This document shows, piece by piece, positions 42,994 through 52,302 of a stretch of 64,000 nt of DNA. The stretch covers positions 2,178,721-2,242,720 of the forward strand of contig JARFXR010000001.1 of the NCBI GenBank assembly GCA_029194535.1, written 5' to 3'. The notes under the pieces were generated by a model. That model made no database searches. It was not told where the DNA came from and saw nothing but the letters and a program-made list of their open reading frames with translations. Position 1 is the first letter of the stretch; each line of letters begins with the position of its first letter. The translations under genes and the position numbers were made by a program. Origin of the DNA: Nitrospira sp. GTDB taxonomy: Bacteria > Nitrospirota > Nitrospiria > Nitrospirales > Nitrospiraceae.

Positions 42994-43380
42994 TCACCCC
43001 TGCAGTTGCGCCAGCATCGCGGCCGGATTCCAGTAGCCCCACATCGTATGGATTCTTCCGTCCGAGTGGATTTCAAACACATCGATGCCTTCGAAGACGA
43101 CCGATCGGCCGTTCTTCCCGATGCCGCGCCCCGTGAACTTCACGGCGGCACGGTTGCCGGACAGGAAGACATGATCTTCGGTCAAGCCGACTTTCTCGAA
43201 CGCGCCGACGACTCCGAGAAAGAATTGGCGCAATGCCGCATGGCCTTGCAGAGGAGCAGGAGCCCCCGGTTCATAACTGGTCGCCTGCTCCGCAAAGCAG
43301 GCGACCCAGGCATCGGCGTCCATCTGTCGGATCGCAGCGAAATATCGGGCCACCGCCGCCCGAACGGTCTCAGGTTCCAT
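42994..43380 (-). CDS. SnoaL/ketosteroid-isomerase-like protein
   Basis: 128 residues, NTF2-like cone fold: VRAAVARYFAAIRQMDADAW, CFAEQATSYEPG, GHAALRQFF and FEGIDVFEIHSDGRIHTMWG. Such proteins isomerise or hydrolyse small molecules or only bind them. The ATG at 43380 has aaggaga upstream. Located behind the methyltransferase gene on the same strand. Confidence 0.8.
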   Translation of the reverse strand: MEPETVRAAVARYFAAIRQMDADAWVACFAEQATSYEPGAPAPLQGHAALRQFFLGVVGAFEKVGLTEDHVFLSGNRAAVKFTGRGIGKNGRSVVFEGIDVFEIHSDGRIHTMWGYWNPAAMLAQLQG

Positions 43381-43542
43381 GTCCGGTTCTCCTTTTCTAG
43401 TCATAACCGCTTCTTGCGAGTAGCGAGCACGGCAATCTTTGGGCGACGCGCTTTCTTTCTGACCGCATGAGATATGCTCGCGAACGTCCCCGCCCTGCCA
43501 TGGAGATGCGGCGCGGCTGGCGGAGCCGGATGACGGTTTCAT

Positions 43543-44397
43543 TCACGATCCTTCGCGTACTCGGCCGGCGACCATGAAATAGCTGATCGTGCAGAACAAC
43601 TCATGAGCATCGCGTAATCGATGGATGTCGTCTTCCCACTGTTTCAGCCCCGTGGCGGTAATGACCTGATTGCTGGCCGCGGCGCGGCCGATCTCCAGAA
43701 AGTACGCGCTGAAACTCTCCGGTTCGAAGACGACGACACTGGCTTCGACTGCGACATCGACCAGTCCGCTGGACTTGAAGAGTCTCGGCAGCTCACGACC
43801 GATCCAGCCGTTCTTGGTATGGTGGTCGCAGTCGTAGTGAAGGACCTTCCGAACCAGACTTCGATCGCTCAGGTTGATCGTGACCGTCTCGAAGTCCGGC
43901 TCGATCAGGTAGACCCATCCAGCGGGCTTCGTCACACGAATCAATTCGGTCAGAGCCCGTTGCGGATCACTGAGATAGGGAAACAGGCGCTCGCTCCTCG
44001 AGACATCAAAGGCGGCGTTCGGGAACGGAAGTTGTTGCGCATCTCCCTGCCGGTACGTGATCGGAAGATCGAGGCCGGCCCCTCGTCGTTGTGCGACATC
44101 CAGAAACTTGCGACTGTAATCGAGGCCGACGACCTGACCTGATGGAGCCACAAGTCCGGCTAGTTTGACCGTCTCCAGGCCGATGCCGCACCCGCTGTCC
44201 AGTACCGACAGGCCTGGCCGGATGCGACATCGTTCGATCGCGGCTTTCTTGAGCCGTTGGATTCCCTCGAGCCTGTCGAAGACATCGAGGATATGGACAT
44301 AGTCCTGCACGTTCGCGGCCGCGTCGATTTGCTCAAAGGCTGTGACGTTGATGCGGCCGGGATCAGTGGAAGGATCGTCGGAACTGCTTCTTGACAT
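43543..44397 (-). CDS. Class I SAM-dependent methyltransferase
   Basis: 284 residues. SAM-binding motif I is VLDSGCGIGLETVKLAG; then VVGLDYSRKFLDVAQ, YRQGDAQQLPFPNAAFD and ELIRVTKPAGWVYLIEPD follow the UbiE-like layout. Methyl acceptor unknown. Upstream of the SnoaL-like gene; the two may form a small-molecule modification pair. Confidence 0.88.
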   Translation of the reverse strand: MSRSSSDDPSTDPGRINVTAFEQIDAAANVQDYVHILDVFDRLEGIQRLKKAAIERCRIRPGLSVLDSGCGIGLETVKLAGLVAPSGQVVGLDYSRKFLDVAQRRGAGLDLPITYRQGDAQQLPFPNAAFDVSRSERLFPYLSDPQRALTELIRVTKPAGWVYLIEPDFETVTINLSDRSLVRKVLHYDCDHHTKNGWIGRELPRLFKSSGLVDVAVEASVVVFEPESFSAYFLEIGRAAASNQVITATGLKQWEDDIHRLRDAHELFCTISYFMVAGRVREGS

Positions 44398-44463
44398 GGC
44401 GCGAACTATACACGGAAAGGGGTCCGACTTGATTCACGGATTCGGCGAGGGTTCGGACCGAGG

Positions 44464-44841
44464 TCACGCATTCTCCGGGGAAAGTCCTGCCGTCTCTGGA
44501 ATCTGTGAGATGCTTGGAACGTCGAGGCTCTGACCGTCTCGAGCGAGGAGCCAGTGGAGTCGGTCTTGCTGTTCGGTCTGCAGGCTGAGGAAACGGACGC
44601 CGACCTGACCCTCTTTCACCCATCGAGCCACGGCAAGATCGATACTGATGGGCAGGTCTTCGGCGGATGGAGTGAGGATCAATTGCAGATAGCTGGGCGG
44701 CTGGATCCTGGCCCTGGTTTCAATACGACAGCCTCCGGCGGCCAGATCGACGACGATCCCTTCGACCCAACCGCCCGATCCAAACGCAAAACAGCCCGAG
44801 ACTCGGACTGGAATCCTTGTGTGGCTGCGAGGATCGGCCAT
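44464..44841 (-). CDS. PilZ-domain protein
   Basis: 125 residues. HTRIPVRVSGCF and VVDLAAGGCRIETRAR reproduce the two c-di-GMP-binding motifs (RxxxR-like and D-x-[SA]-x-x-G), though Ser is Ala here and the first Arg spacing is imperfect, so binding may be weak. The RWVKEGQVGVRF strand is also typical. The start at 44841 is the likely one; an upstream start at 44952 is possible. Confidence 0.78.
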   Translation of the reverse strand: MADPRSHTRIPVRVSGCFAFGSGGWVEGIVVDLAAGGCRIETRARIQPPSYLQLILTPSAEDLPISIDLAVARWVKEGQVGVRFLSLQTEQQDRLHWLLARDGQSLDVPSISQIPETAGLSPENA

Positions 44842-45078
44842 TCCGTGGTACCTGTCGATACAGTACTTCTCATTACAGAGACGCGCACCTGGCGGTTCAG
44901 CCAGGTGGGGAACCCGAAAGCTCCGGCTGACGGTTCCCCGCCTTTCGACCAACCGGTCGAAATATCGTAATAGATAAATGATTACAATTGGTTATGAGCT
45001 TGATACCGTCAAGAAGCTTGGTCCGACACCAGAAAACGCTCCCTTTATATATAGGCCCAGTGTTGCGTCCCAGAAGTT

Positions 45079-45117
45079 CGTTCGTGGCGAGCCCTTCGAC
45101 CGGCTCAGGGTGAACGG
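45079..45117. repeat. Short dispersed palindromic repeat
   Basis: A sequence of the common bacterial type gagcccttcgaccggctcagg with arms gagcc/ggctc and outer gttcgt/gtgaac. It lies in a 328-nt region (44842-45169) with no other supported element. Confidence 0.45.
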
Positions 45118-45169
45118 ATTATTACAGGAACGTACGGGATACCACACTAGGACCGAGCAGAAGCGGGAT

Positions 45170-45322
45170 TCAGGAGCGTGACGAAGGTTCGCGGTAGCTT
45201 CGACGAGGCCAATTGGATTCCGCTTTACGGTACGGCAGCGGGCGGCGCTTGCGGGTCACCAGGCGTTTGAAGAGGACGACAAAGGTAGTGAGCGACAAGG
45301 CGGCAATCAGACGGGCGAGCAT
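45170..45322 (-). CDS. Possible 50-residue membrane peptide
   Basis: From the ATG at 45322 (aggtg upstream): one hydrophobic helix (LARLIAALSLTTFVVLFKRL) followed by a strongly basic tail (TRKRRPLPYRKAES). The topology and start signal are plausible, but no family is known. Confidence 0.4.
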   Translation of the reverse strand: MLARLIAALSLTTFVVLFKRLVTRKRRPLPYRKAESNWPRRSYREPSSRS

Positions 45323-45517
45323 ATCACACCTCACCAATCCCGAACATATCGCTGAGTGAGACACCCTGTCAAACCTCCCCACCACAACGACCGTTCAGGC
45401 GAATGGTCGGGCTTCCTACCGAAGCCGGTCATCCAGGTTGCATGCAGTTCTCTCTCACCGACACGTCTTGCAAGCCCTCCCCCGCATCGTTACCATCGAC
45501 TCACCAGCGAGGAACCT

Positions 45518-46522
45518 ATGCGCACCTGGTGGGAGAAAGCGTTGGTACTCTGTCTGCTGTTGTTCGCCCCGACAGACGGAAATGCGCAGGATCGTCCCGG
45601 AGTATTTACGGATCCCACCAACGCCGGACCGGATTTCGAAATCCAAGGCGAATACCTCGGAATGTCCCATAGTGAACTCGGCGAAGGACGCTGGGGCGCA
45701 CAAGTCACGGCTTTGGGAGAGAAGCGGTTTCATCTCGTCCTCTTTTCGGGCGGCTTGCCGGGACAGGGCGGGCATCCAGGTGATCGGAACATGACGGCCG
45801 ATGGAATCTCCGGCGAGGACGGTACGACATTTCATGTCGATTTCTGGCACGCGACCATCAAACAGGGCGTCTTGACCCTGTACGGTCGAGATCAGTCGCA
45901 AATGGGAGCCTTGACTCGCATTGAACGGAAGAGTCCCACGCAAGGAAGCGCGCCGCCGCCAGGCTCGGTCGTCCTGTTCGACGGAAGCACCGCCGACGCC
46001 TTCACGAACGGCAACATCGTCATGAAGAATCTCCTGGCCGCGGATGCAGCCAGCCGCCAGACATTCGGCGACCATCTGTTGCATCTGGAGTTCCGCGTGC
46101 CGTTCAAACCGGCGGCGAGAGGACAAGGCCGCGGCAACAGCGGCGTCTATCTGCAGAACCGATACGAACTGCAGATTCTGGATTCCTTCGGGTTCGAGGC
46201 CGGACATGACGGCTGCGGCGGCATCTATAGTATTGCCGCGCCGTCGGTCAATATGAGCTTTCCACCGCTCACCTGGCAAACCTACGATGTCGACTTCACC
46301 GCTGCACGCTTCGATCACGATGGGAAGAAGCAGCGCAACGCCCGCGTGACCGTCCGCCACAATGGCGTGGTGATTCACGACGATGTAGAATTGTCTCACG
46401 GGACCCCCGGCCGCGCGCCGGAAGGACCGCTGCCGGACGTGCTCTATCTTCAAGGTCACGGCGACCCTGTCGTGTTTCGTCACATCTGGGTCGTTCCGAA
46501 AGAGGATCACATACCGCAATAA
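45518..46522 (+). CDS. Secreted DUF1080-family (3-keto-disaccharide hydrolase-like) protein
   Basis: 334 residues: signal peptide (ALVLCLLLFAPTDGNA), an N-terminal domain of about 130 residues, then a concanavalin-like DUF1080 domain. The latter opens VVLFDGSTADAFTNGN and contains FGDHLLHLEFRVPF, RGNSGVYLQNRYELQILDSF and VLYLQGHGDPVVFRHIWV. The family binds or hydrolyses glycans and is common in Planctomycetes. The ATG at 45518 has gaggaa upstream. Confidence 0.85.
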   Translation: MRTWWEKALVLCLLLFAPTDGNAQDRPGVFTDPTNAGPDFEIQGEYLGMSHSELGEGRWGAQVTALGEKRFHLVLFSGGLPGQGGHPGDRNMTADGISGEDGTTFHVDFWHATIKQGVLTLYGRDQSQMGALTRIERKSPTQGSAPPPGSVVLFDGSTADAFTNGNIVMKNLLAADAASRQTFGDHLLHLEFRVPFKPAARGQGRGNSGVYLQNRYELQILDSFGFEAGHDGCGGIYSIAAPSVNMSFPPLTWQTYDVDFTAARFDHDGKKQRNARVTVRHNGVVIHDDVELSHGTPGRAPEGPLPDVLYLQGHGDPVVFRHIWVVPKEDHIPQ

Positions 46523-46755
46523 GCGAAGTCACGAACCGGCAGGGGCGTCGCGTCACGCTCACCTGTCTAGCAACGCGTTCACGCAGCGACAGCACGCCTA
46601 GTAATTTCCACAAGCATCGACCGGTATTCTTTCCGCCAGCGACCTAGGGGAGAGCCTAGGGCCGGTGAAAAAATATTTTATTTTTTCCTCACAGCTCTTT
46701 TCAAAGTTGATCGACACCTGGTAAAGTGAATCATTCACGATTTGGATGCTCAGTC

Positions 46756-46998
46756 ATGACACAGGCCACTCAACCGGATAGAACGGAAAGCCAAACGAAG
46801 GAGAAATCATTGCTCCCCGTCTGCTGCCTATGCGGGCTGATCCGCGTGGAGTCTGAGGGATCCTCGGCTCCGGAACGGTGGGTCACGTCGCGCATCTATG
46901 AAGCAACACACCAGATCGATCCGCGGGAATATCTCTTCACGCACACGTACTGTCCCAAGTGCTACCACAAGTTCATGAGCAAGCTCCGAGTTGCCTAG
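46756..46998 (+). CDS. Small zinc-binding protein of unknown function
   Basis: 80 residues with CCLCG near residue 24 and CPKCYHKF near residue 70, two CxxC pairs likely to share one zinc. Between them, WVTSRIYEATHQIDPREYLF. The start is uncertain (46726 GTG or 46756 ATG). A very A/T-rich tract lies about 60-90 nt upstream and may be part of its promoter. Confidence 0.6.
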   Translation: MTQATQPDRTESQTKEKSLLPVCCLCGLIRVESEGSSAPERWVTSRIYEATHQIDPREYLFTHTYCPKCYHKFMSKLRVA

Positions 46999-47263
46999 CC
47001 TGCTGCACCATTGCTCTCTTCCCCTCCGCTGATTGTTCCATTCTGTTCATTCGCAGGAGCCCAAGTCCGTCGATGGACCCCTCCTTTCGTATAGGGCGGC
47101 TCCTCTTCATTGACTTCCCGCAAGGGGTATCCCTAGACTAGCCCCCGCTTGAACCGATCAGAGCCTGCCATCGACCAAGGGAGGCATGGTTCGTCGGGCA
47201 GAGCATTCGACGATCATCTCGTCGACGTCTGTTCGGGTAGTGTGCTGGGCCGAGGAGAGCGCC

Positions 47264-50200
47264 GTGAGCGGACAGGGCAATATCCGCATCATGTGCCGAT
47301 ATTTCTTCGCCGGGCTGCTCATCTGTGGGCTCGTCGGTTTCCCCCTCGTTTCGCAGGCTCTCGAACAGGTGACCCGCCTGCTGAACGGACACAGCAACGA
47401 AGTGCTCGCCGTGGCATTCTCACCTGACGGCCGACTGGTCGCCTCGGCCGGTACCGATCAAACCATTCGCTTTTGGGAGCCGGACACCGGCAGGGATGTA
47501 CGTGTCCTGCGCGGGCATTTGGGTGCCGTGCATGCCCTGGCCTTCTCGCCGGACGGCGCGCTCCTGGCCTCGGGCAGCGCCGATACCTCGATCCGTGTCT
47601 GGGATGTGGCATCCGGGCGGGAGGTGCGCGCCGTCACCACTTCATTTGGCGCGGTCCGCGCGGTAACGTTCGCGGCGGACGGAAAGATGATCGCCTCCGG
47701 CGGCAACGACGGCAGTTTCCGCTTGTGGGATGCGGCGACCGGGAAAGAAACGAAATCCGTTCGCGGGCAATTCGGCGTGGTCTTTGCGTTGCGGTTCTCG
47801 CCGGATGGCAAGACCCTCGCGACGGCAAGCAGCGACATGCAGGTGCATCTCTGGGACCTGGCGACCGGCAGGCAACGACAGGCCCTGTCCGGACATACCG
47901 GCGCCGTGCACGGCCTCGCGTTTCACCCTAATAGTCGATGGTTGGCCAGCGCCTCCGCAGACGGCTCGATCCGCCTCTGGGACCTCGAGAGCGGCGAGGA
48001 ACACCTGACGCTCACCGGACATAAAGGCGAGGTCTATGCGATTGTGTTTTCTTCGGATGGCCGTGCCTTATTGTCGGCCGGCGCAGACGGGACCGTGCGG
48101 GTTTGGGATGTCGCTTCGGGTAACGAACGGCATACCCTCGGCGGACACAAGGGACCGGTCTGGTCACTGGCGATCTCTCCTGATGGAGCCCTCGTCGCCT
48201 CAGCCGGTCGAGACCGCATTGTCCGGTTGCAACCCCCCACGCCGCCGACGCTCAGCGCGCAGCTCTCGGAAAAGATGCAGCGGCGCGGTAATGAGATCGG
48301 CACCCCGCCGTCACCGCCCCCGCTGGCCCAAGCCGACCTGGCCATCAGACCGATGGAAGCGAAGGCCGGAGGCGAAGTGACCTTGACGCTGGCCGTCCGG
48401 AACGCAGGCAAAGGGCCGCTCTACCGGTTTCAAGCTCGTATTAAGAGCGACGATCCGGCCCTCGACGGGCATCTCTTTTATTTCGGCAAGATCGACGGGG
48501 GGCAGAGCGCCGAGGATGTCGTGACGATCAAGGTTCCTGCCGACCGACCGGACGGCAGCATTCCTGTTCGCGTGGAATTCGAGGAATATAACGGCTTCGT
48601 GCCGGAGAACCTGAATGCGGTGTTGGCGCTCAAGGGCTTGCCTCGTCCTCGGTTCGCCTACACCCTGCAGATCATCGACGACGGAAGCGGTGGCTCGGTG
48701 GGAAACGGCGATGGACGCCTCCAGCGGGGCGAAGCGGTAGACCTGCTCGTCACTGTCAAGAACGTCGGAACCGTCCAAGCTCAGAATACCTCCGTGGAGG
48801 TCTCCATCCCGTCCAACCCAAGCCTGAAACTCAGCAAGGGCCAGGTGGACCTCGGATTGCTCAAGCCCGACGAGGCCAAGCATGTCACGGTCAACCTGTT
48901 CGTCGGGCGCGATATCCGGGACGAGCAGATTCCCGTTCGCCTGTTCATCAAAGAGCGCGGCCTTCACACGACGCTGGATGACACCGTCAAGGTCGCCGTC
49001 GATCACAAGACCGCCCCGCAGATCGTCGCCACCAATAAATTGGTCGCGGTGAGCGCCCAGTCCGCGAAGATCCACAGCGGCGCCGGCCCCGAGGCATCCG
49101 TCATCGCCTCCGCCCCGAAAGATCAAGGTCTGGCCGTGACCGGTGAGCTGGGCGAGTGGTATCGCGTGCAGATTTCCCCCAAAGAAGTCGGCTGGGTTGC
49201 GAAGGCGGACGTTCGAGAATCACAGGAACCGGTGAAGGGAGACATGCCGATCCCGACGATCTCCGGGACGCCGGTCGTCAAGCTCTATCAGAACGCGCCT
49301 CCGGTCATCGCCCTGGCCAGTCCGTCAGACGGCACGGAAGTCGGCGTCGAGCGGATCCATCTGGCCGGTGCGGCGGCGAGCGAGAAGGGGGTGGCGCGCG
49401 TCGAGATCCGTCTCAACGGACAGTTGGTGACTCAGAAGGACAGCCGGGGTATTACGGTGAAACCTGAAGGGTCGGATATTCACACCAACCTCGAATTCTC
49501 CGAGCGTTTGGCGCTGCGAGAAGGCAAAAATCAAATCGTCGTGACCGCCGTCGATCGCGACAATCTCTCGGCCACCCGCACGCTCAGCGTTACGCGCCTC
49601 GCCGATCGCGGGAAAATCTGGGCCGTCGTGATCGGCATTTCCCATTACAAGGGGGTACAGCCGCTCCGCTATGCGGACAAGGACGCGCTGGCCTTCCACG
49701 ACTATCTGGCCAATCACATCGGCATCCCGAAGGAGCAGACGACCCTGTTGCTCAATGATCAGGCCACCTTGATGAACCTCAAGCGAACCCTGGGGACTGA
49801 TCTCAAGCGTAAGGCCGGTGAAAAGGATACGGTCATTGTCTACTACGCCGGTCACGGCGCGCCGGAAGCCGATGCATCGGCAGGCGACGACGATGGACTC
49901 GAAAAATACATCGTTCCCTTCGACGCAGACCCGCGAGATCTGTATACGACGGGCTTACCGATGAGGGAAATCGAGACAATCTTTCAGCGGCTCACGCCGG
50001 AGCGGATCATTTTTATCAGTGACTCATGTTACAGCGGGGCGACAGCCGGCCGGACGTTCGCCACCGCCTCCAGACGGGCGGTCGTTTCCGAGAATTTTCT
50101 GTCCCGGCTGTCCAAAGGCAAGGGACGGATCGTACTCAGCGCGAGCAAGGCCAGCGAAGTGAGCGAAGAACGGGAAGATCTCGGCCACGGAGTGTTCACC

Positions 50201-50377
50201 TACTATCTGCTGGAAGGATTGCGCGGCAAGGCCGACGCCGACAAAGACGGCATCATCACGGTCGATGAAGCGTACGGGTATGTCTCGAAGAAGGTTCCGG
50301 AGGTGACCGGTCAGAATCAGCATCCGGTCAAGAAAGGCGAGGTTGAGGGACAATTGATTCTGGGTCAGGTGCGCTGA
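47264..50377 (+). CDS. Secreted WD40-repeat/caspase-like (metacaspase-type) protein
   Basis: 1037 residues: signal peptide (FFAGLLICGLVGFPLVSQA), seven WD40 repeats (about 30-325, each with SPDG and a closing W or equivalent), two Ig/CARDB-like domains (about 350-600), an SH3b domain (LVAVSAQSAKIHSGAGPEAS) and a second Ig-like region. A peptidase C14 domain closes it, with the His in VIVYYAGHGAP and Cys in IIFISDSCYSGAT, the intact caspase dyad. It is exported, so the protease would act in the periplasm or outside. The GTG at 47264 is chosen for its gaggag; an ATG at 47291 is possible. Confidence 0.92.
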   Translation: MSGQGNIRIMCRYFFAGLLICGLVGFPLVSQALEQVTRLLNGHSNEVLAVAFSPDGRLVASAGTDQTIRFWEPDTGRDVRVLRGHLGAVHALAFSPDGALLASGSADTSIRVWDVASGREVRAVTTSFGAVRAVTFAADGKMIASGGNDGSFRLWDAATGKETKSVRGQFGVVFALRFSPDGKTLATASSDMQVHLWDLATGRQRQALSGHTGAVHGLAFHPNSRWLASASADGSIRLWDLESGEEHLTLTGHKGEVYAIVFSSDGRALLSAGADGTVRVWDVASGNERHTLGGHKGPVWSLAISPDGALVASAGRDRIVRLQPPTPPTLSAQLSEKMQRRGNEIGTPPSPPPLAQADLAIRPMEAKAGGEVTLTLAVRNAGKGPLYRFQARIKSDDPALDGHLFYFGKIDGGQSAEDVVTIKVPADRPDGSIPVRVEFEEYNGFVPENLNAVLALKGLPRPRFAYTLQIIDDGSGGSVGNGDGRLQRGEAVDLLVTVKNVGTVQAQNTSVEVSIPSNPSLKLSKGQVDLGLLKPDEAKHVTVNLFVGRDIRDEQIPVRLFIKERGLHTTLDDTVKVAVDHKTAPQIVATNKLVAVSAQSAKIHSGAGPEASVIASAPKDQGLAVTGELGEWYRVQISPKEVGWVAKADVRESQEPVKGDMPIPTISGTPVVKLYQNAPPVIALASPSDGTEVGVERIHLAGAAASEKGVARVEIRLNGQLVTQKDSRGITVKPEGSDIHTNLEFSERLALREGKNQIVVTAVDRDNLSATRTLSVTRLADRGKIWAVVIGISHYKGVQPLRYADKDALAFHDYLANHIGIPKEQTTLLLNDQATLMNLKRTLGTDLKRKAGEKDTVIVYYAGHGAPEADASAGDDDGLEKYIVPFDADPRDLYTTGLPMREIETIFQRLTPERIIFISDSCYSGATAGRTFATASRRAVVSENFLSRLSKGKGRIVLSASKASEVSEEREDLGHGVFTYYLLEGLRGKADADKDGIITVDEAYGYVSKKVPEVTGQNQHPVKKGEVEGQLILGQVR

Positions 50378-50420
50378 TCGCCCATTCCACATCATCCATC
50401 GTCATCATGGAGGCATTATC

Positions 50421-51461
50421 ATGCGTGTAGATCGATTCACTCTTCTTGCGTGTCTCGCGCTGGGGATCGCCGGTTGTGCCGGCGCATTCGAACCCGTCAA
50501 GATGGGGTCGTATGACATGGCCCCGGCCACCGCGCCGCCATCGGCGGCCGCGCTCGCTCCCGTCCCTTCCCGCATCTATGTCGCCAACGAGAGCAGTAAC
50601 GACGTCAGCGTGATCGACGCCACGAATTTTCAGTCGGTCGGAACTATCCCAGCGCTCAACCATTCGACGCACGATCTGGCGGTGAGCCGTGACGGCCGCC
50701 GCCTGTACGCCAGTAACTTGGCATCCGGGCGAGTCTCCGTCATCGACACGGCGAAACGGGAAACGATCGCCTCGATCTACACGGGCGAACGGTGTCATGT
50801 CGTCGCGCTCAGCAACGACGATGGTCAGCTCTGGGTCGCCAACATCGGCGACAACACGATCTCGATCGTCGACACCACCACCTTCAGAATCCTCGGGACG
50901 ATCCCGGTGGGCAAGGGCCCGACCGGTCTGACCTTTTCACACGATGGGCGGTTTGCGTTCGTCAGTTCTCAAGGAGAGAAAACGGTCGGCGTCATCGACA
51001 CCACGTCCCATCAGGTCGTCAAGACCATTCCCGTCGGCGCCAATCCGCATTTCCTGGTCGTGAGCCGGGACGGACATATCTGGGGCGTCAATACCGGCCA
51101 AAACGACGTGTACGTCCTGGACCCGGAGAGTCACGAAAAGATCGGCACCTTCGCCGTGGGCGACAAGCCTCAACAGATCGCCTTTGCGTATAAAGGCACG
51201 ACCGGTCCTCTGGCCTACGTCACGGTCGGCAGCCAGAACAAGGTGGTGGGACTCGGCGGCGATCTCAAGGAACTCAAAGTCATGGACGAGATCGCCGTCG
51301 GTGAAGGGCCGAACGGCATTTGGTCCAATCCGGAAGGCACGCGCCTCTTCGTCGCGCACGACAAGGGCAACGAAATCCGCGTGATCGACACGGGAACCGG
51401 TCAAACGCTCGCGACGGTGCCGGTCGGCCGCAAGCCGATCCGAGTCGTGGTGTCGCGGTAG
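50421..51461 (+). CDS. YncE-type beta-propeller lipoprotein
   Basis: 346 residues. Signal peptide with lipobox (LGIAGCAG), then a seven-bladed propeller of the YncE/surface-layer type with repeats such as IYVANESSNDVSVIDATNF, LWVANIGDNTISIVDTTTF and LFVAHDKGNEIRVIDTGTG. Such propellers bind proteins or DNA in the periplasm; no enzyme activity is implied. It follows the caspase-like gene by 43 nt. Confidence 0.88.
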   Translation: MRVDRFTLLACLALGIAGCAGAFEPVKMGSYDMAPATAPPSAAALAPVPSRIYVANESSNDVSVIDATNFQSVGTIPALNHSTHDLAVSRDGRRLYASNLASGRVSVIDTAKRETIASIYTGERCHVVALSNDDGQLWVANIGDNTISIVDTTTFRILGTIPVGKGPTGLTFSHDGRFAFVSSQGEKTVGVIDTTSHQVVKTIPVGANPHFLVVSRDGHIWGVNTGQNDVYVLDPESHEKIGTFAVGDKPQQIAFAYKGTTGPLAYVTVGSQNKVVGLGGDLKELKVMDEIAVGEGPNGIWSNPEGTRLFVAHDKGNEIRVIDTGTGQTLATVPVGRKPIRVVVSR

Positions 51462-51523
51462 TCAAGCAGGCGTATGGCTTAGAGCTGAGAGCGCAAACCG
51501 AAAAGCACGAAGGAGTCTTAACT

Positions 51524-52168
51524 ATGAGTTCAATGAAGGCGACAATGTCCGCACTACTCAACCTCAGCCTGATCTCTTTCCTCAACCTCAGCCTCTCGGC
51601 GTCTGCGCACGCTGACAATATTCCCATCGGAACAGCCGTCAACGCCATCGGCACACTGGTCATCGTCCGGACCGACGGTGTACAGCAACGATTGCTGGGC
51701 AAAGGGAATGTGCCCCTTTATGAAGGCGACGTCCTCAAGACCGACTCCGGCAGCCAGGCCCTCATCACCTTCACTGAAGGCATCGAGGTGGCGCTCAACG
51801 AGAACACGTCTTTCAAACTGTTATCCCGGTGGGAGAAGGACAAGCCGACGGTGCGGATCCTGCGCTTGAAGGAGGGGGAAGTCTGGGCAAAGACCGCCGG
51901 CGGACCGAAGCGGTTCGAGGTGGAGACGCCGGTGGCCACAGCAGCGGTCAAAGAGACGGAGTTCAACCTCAAAGTTCAGGAAGACGGGCAAAGCATTCTC
52001 ACGGTGATCGAGGGGGTCGTACAGTTCGGCACGCCGTTCGGCACCTGCCCGATCAGGACCGAAACCATCAGTTACGGCGTGCGCGGCAAGAAATGCACGA
52101 AGCCGGCCGCAACCGACGCGAAGGCCGCGAAGGCCTGGGCGGATGCGGTGCACGGCACAGTGAAATAG
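51524..52168 (+). CDS. Secreted FecR-domain protein
   Basis: 214 residues. Signal peptide (LLNLSLISFLNLSLSASAHA), then a FecR domain: GTLVIVRTDGVQQRLLGKG, LYEGDVLKTDSGSQALITFT, EGEVWAKTAGG and VETPVATAAVKETEF. In this type there is no transmembrane anchor, so it is not a classical sigma-factor regulator but a periplasmic FecR-fold protein. Start at 51524 (aaggag upstream). Part of the secreted-protein run. Confidence 0.85.
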   Translation: MSSMKATMSALLNLSLISFLNLSLSASAHADNIPIGTAVNAIGTLVIVRTDGVQQRLLGKGNVPLYEGDVLKTDSGSQALITFTEGIEVALNENTSFKLLSRWEKDKPTVRILRLKEGEVWAKTAGGPKRFEVETPVATAAVKETEFNLKVQEDGQSILTVIEGVVQFGTPFGTCPIRTETISYGVRGKKCTKPAATDAKAAKAWADAVHGTVK

Positions 52169-52302
52169 CCCATCGCAGGTTCTCAAGGATGGACAGGCGC
52201 GTCGGGGTGACAGTCGGCTTGAACCGTGACGATCGAGCGCTCGACTCACTGATGCCATAAACGAGACTCTGCAAGTTCCCTTGTCTGAGACGGGAGGGCG
52301 TC

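Noticed and set aside
44978-45181. 67-residue plus-strand frame
   Set aside because: It spans the dispersed palindrome at 45079-45117 and has no credible start signal.
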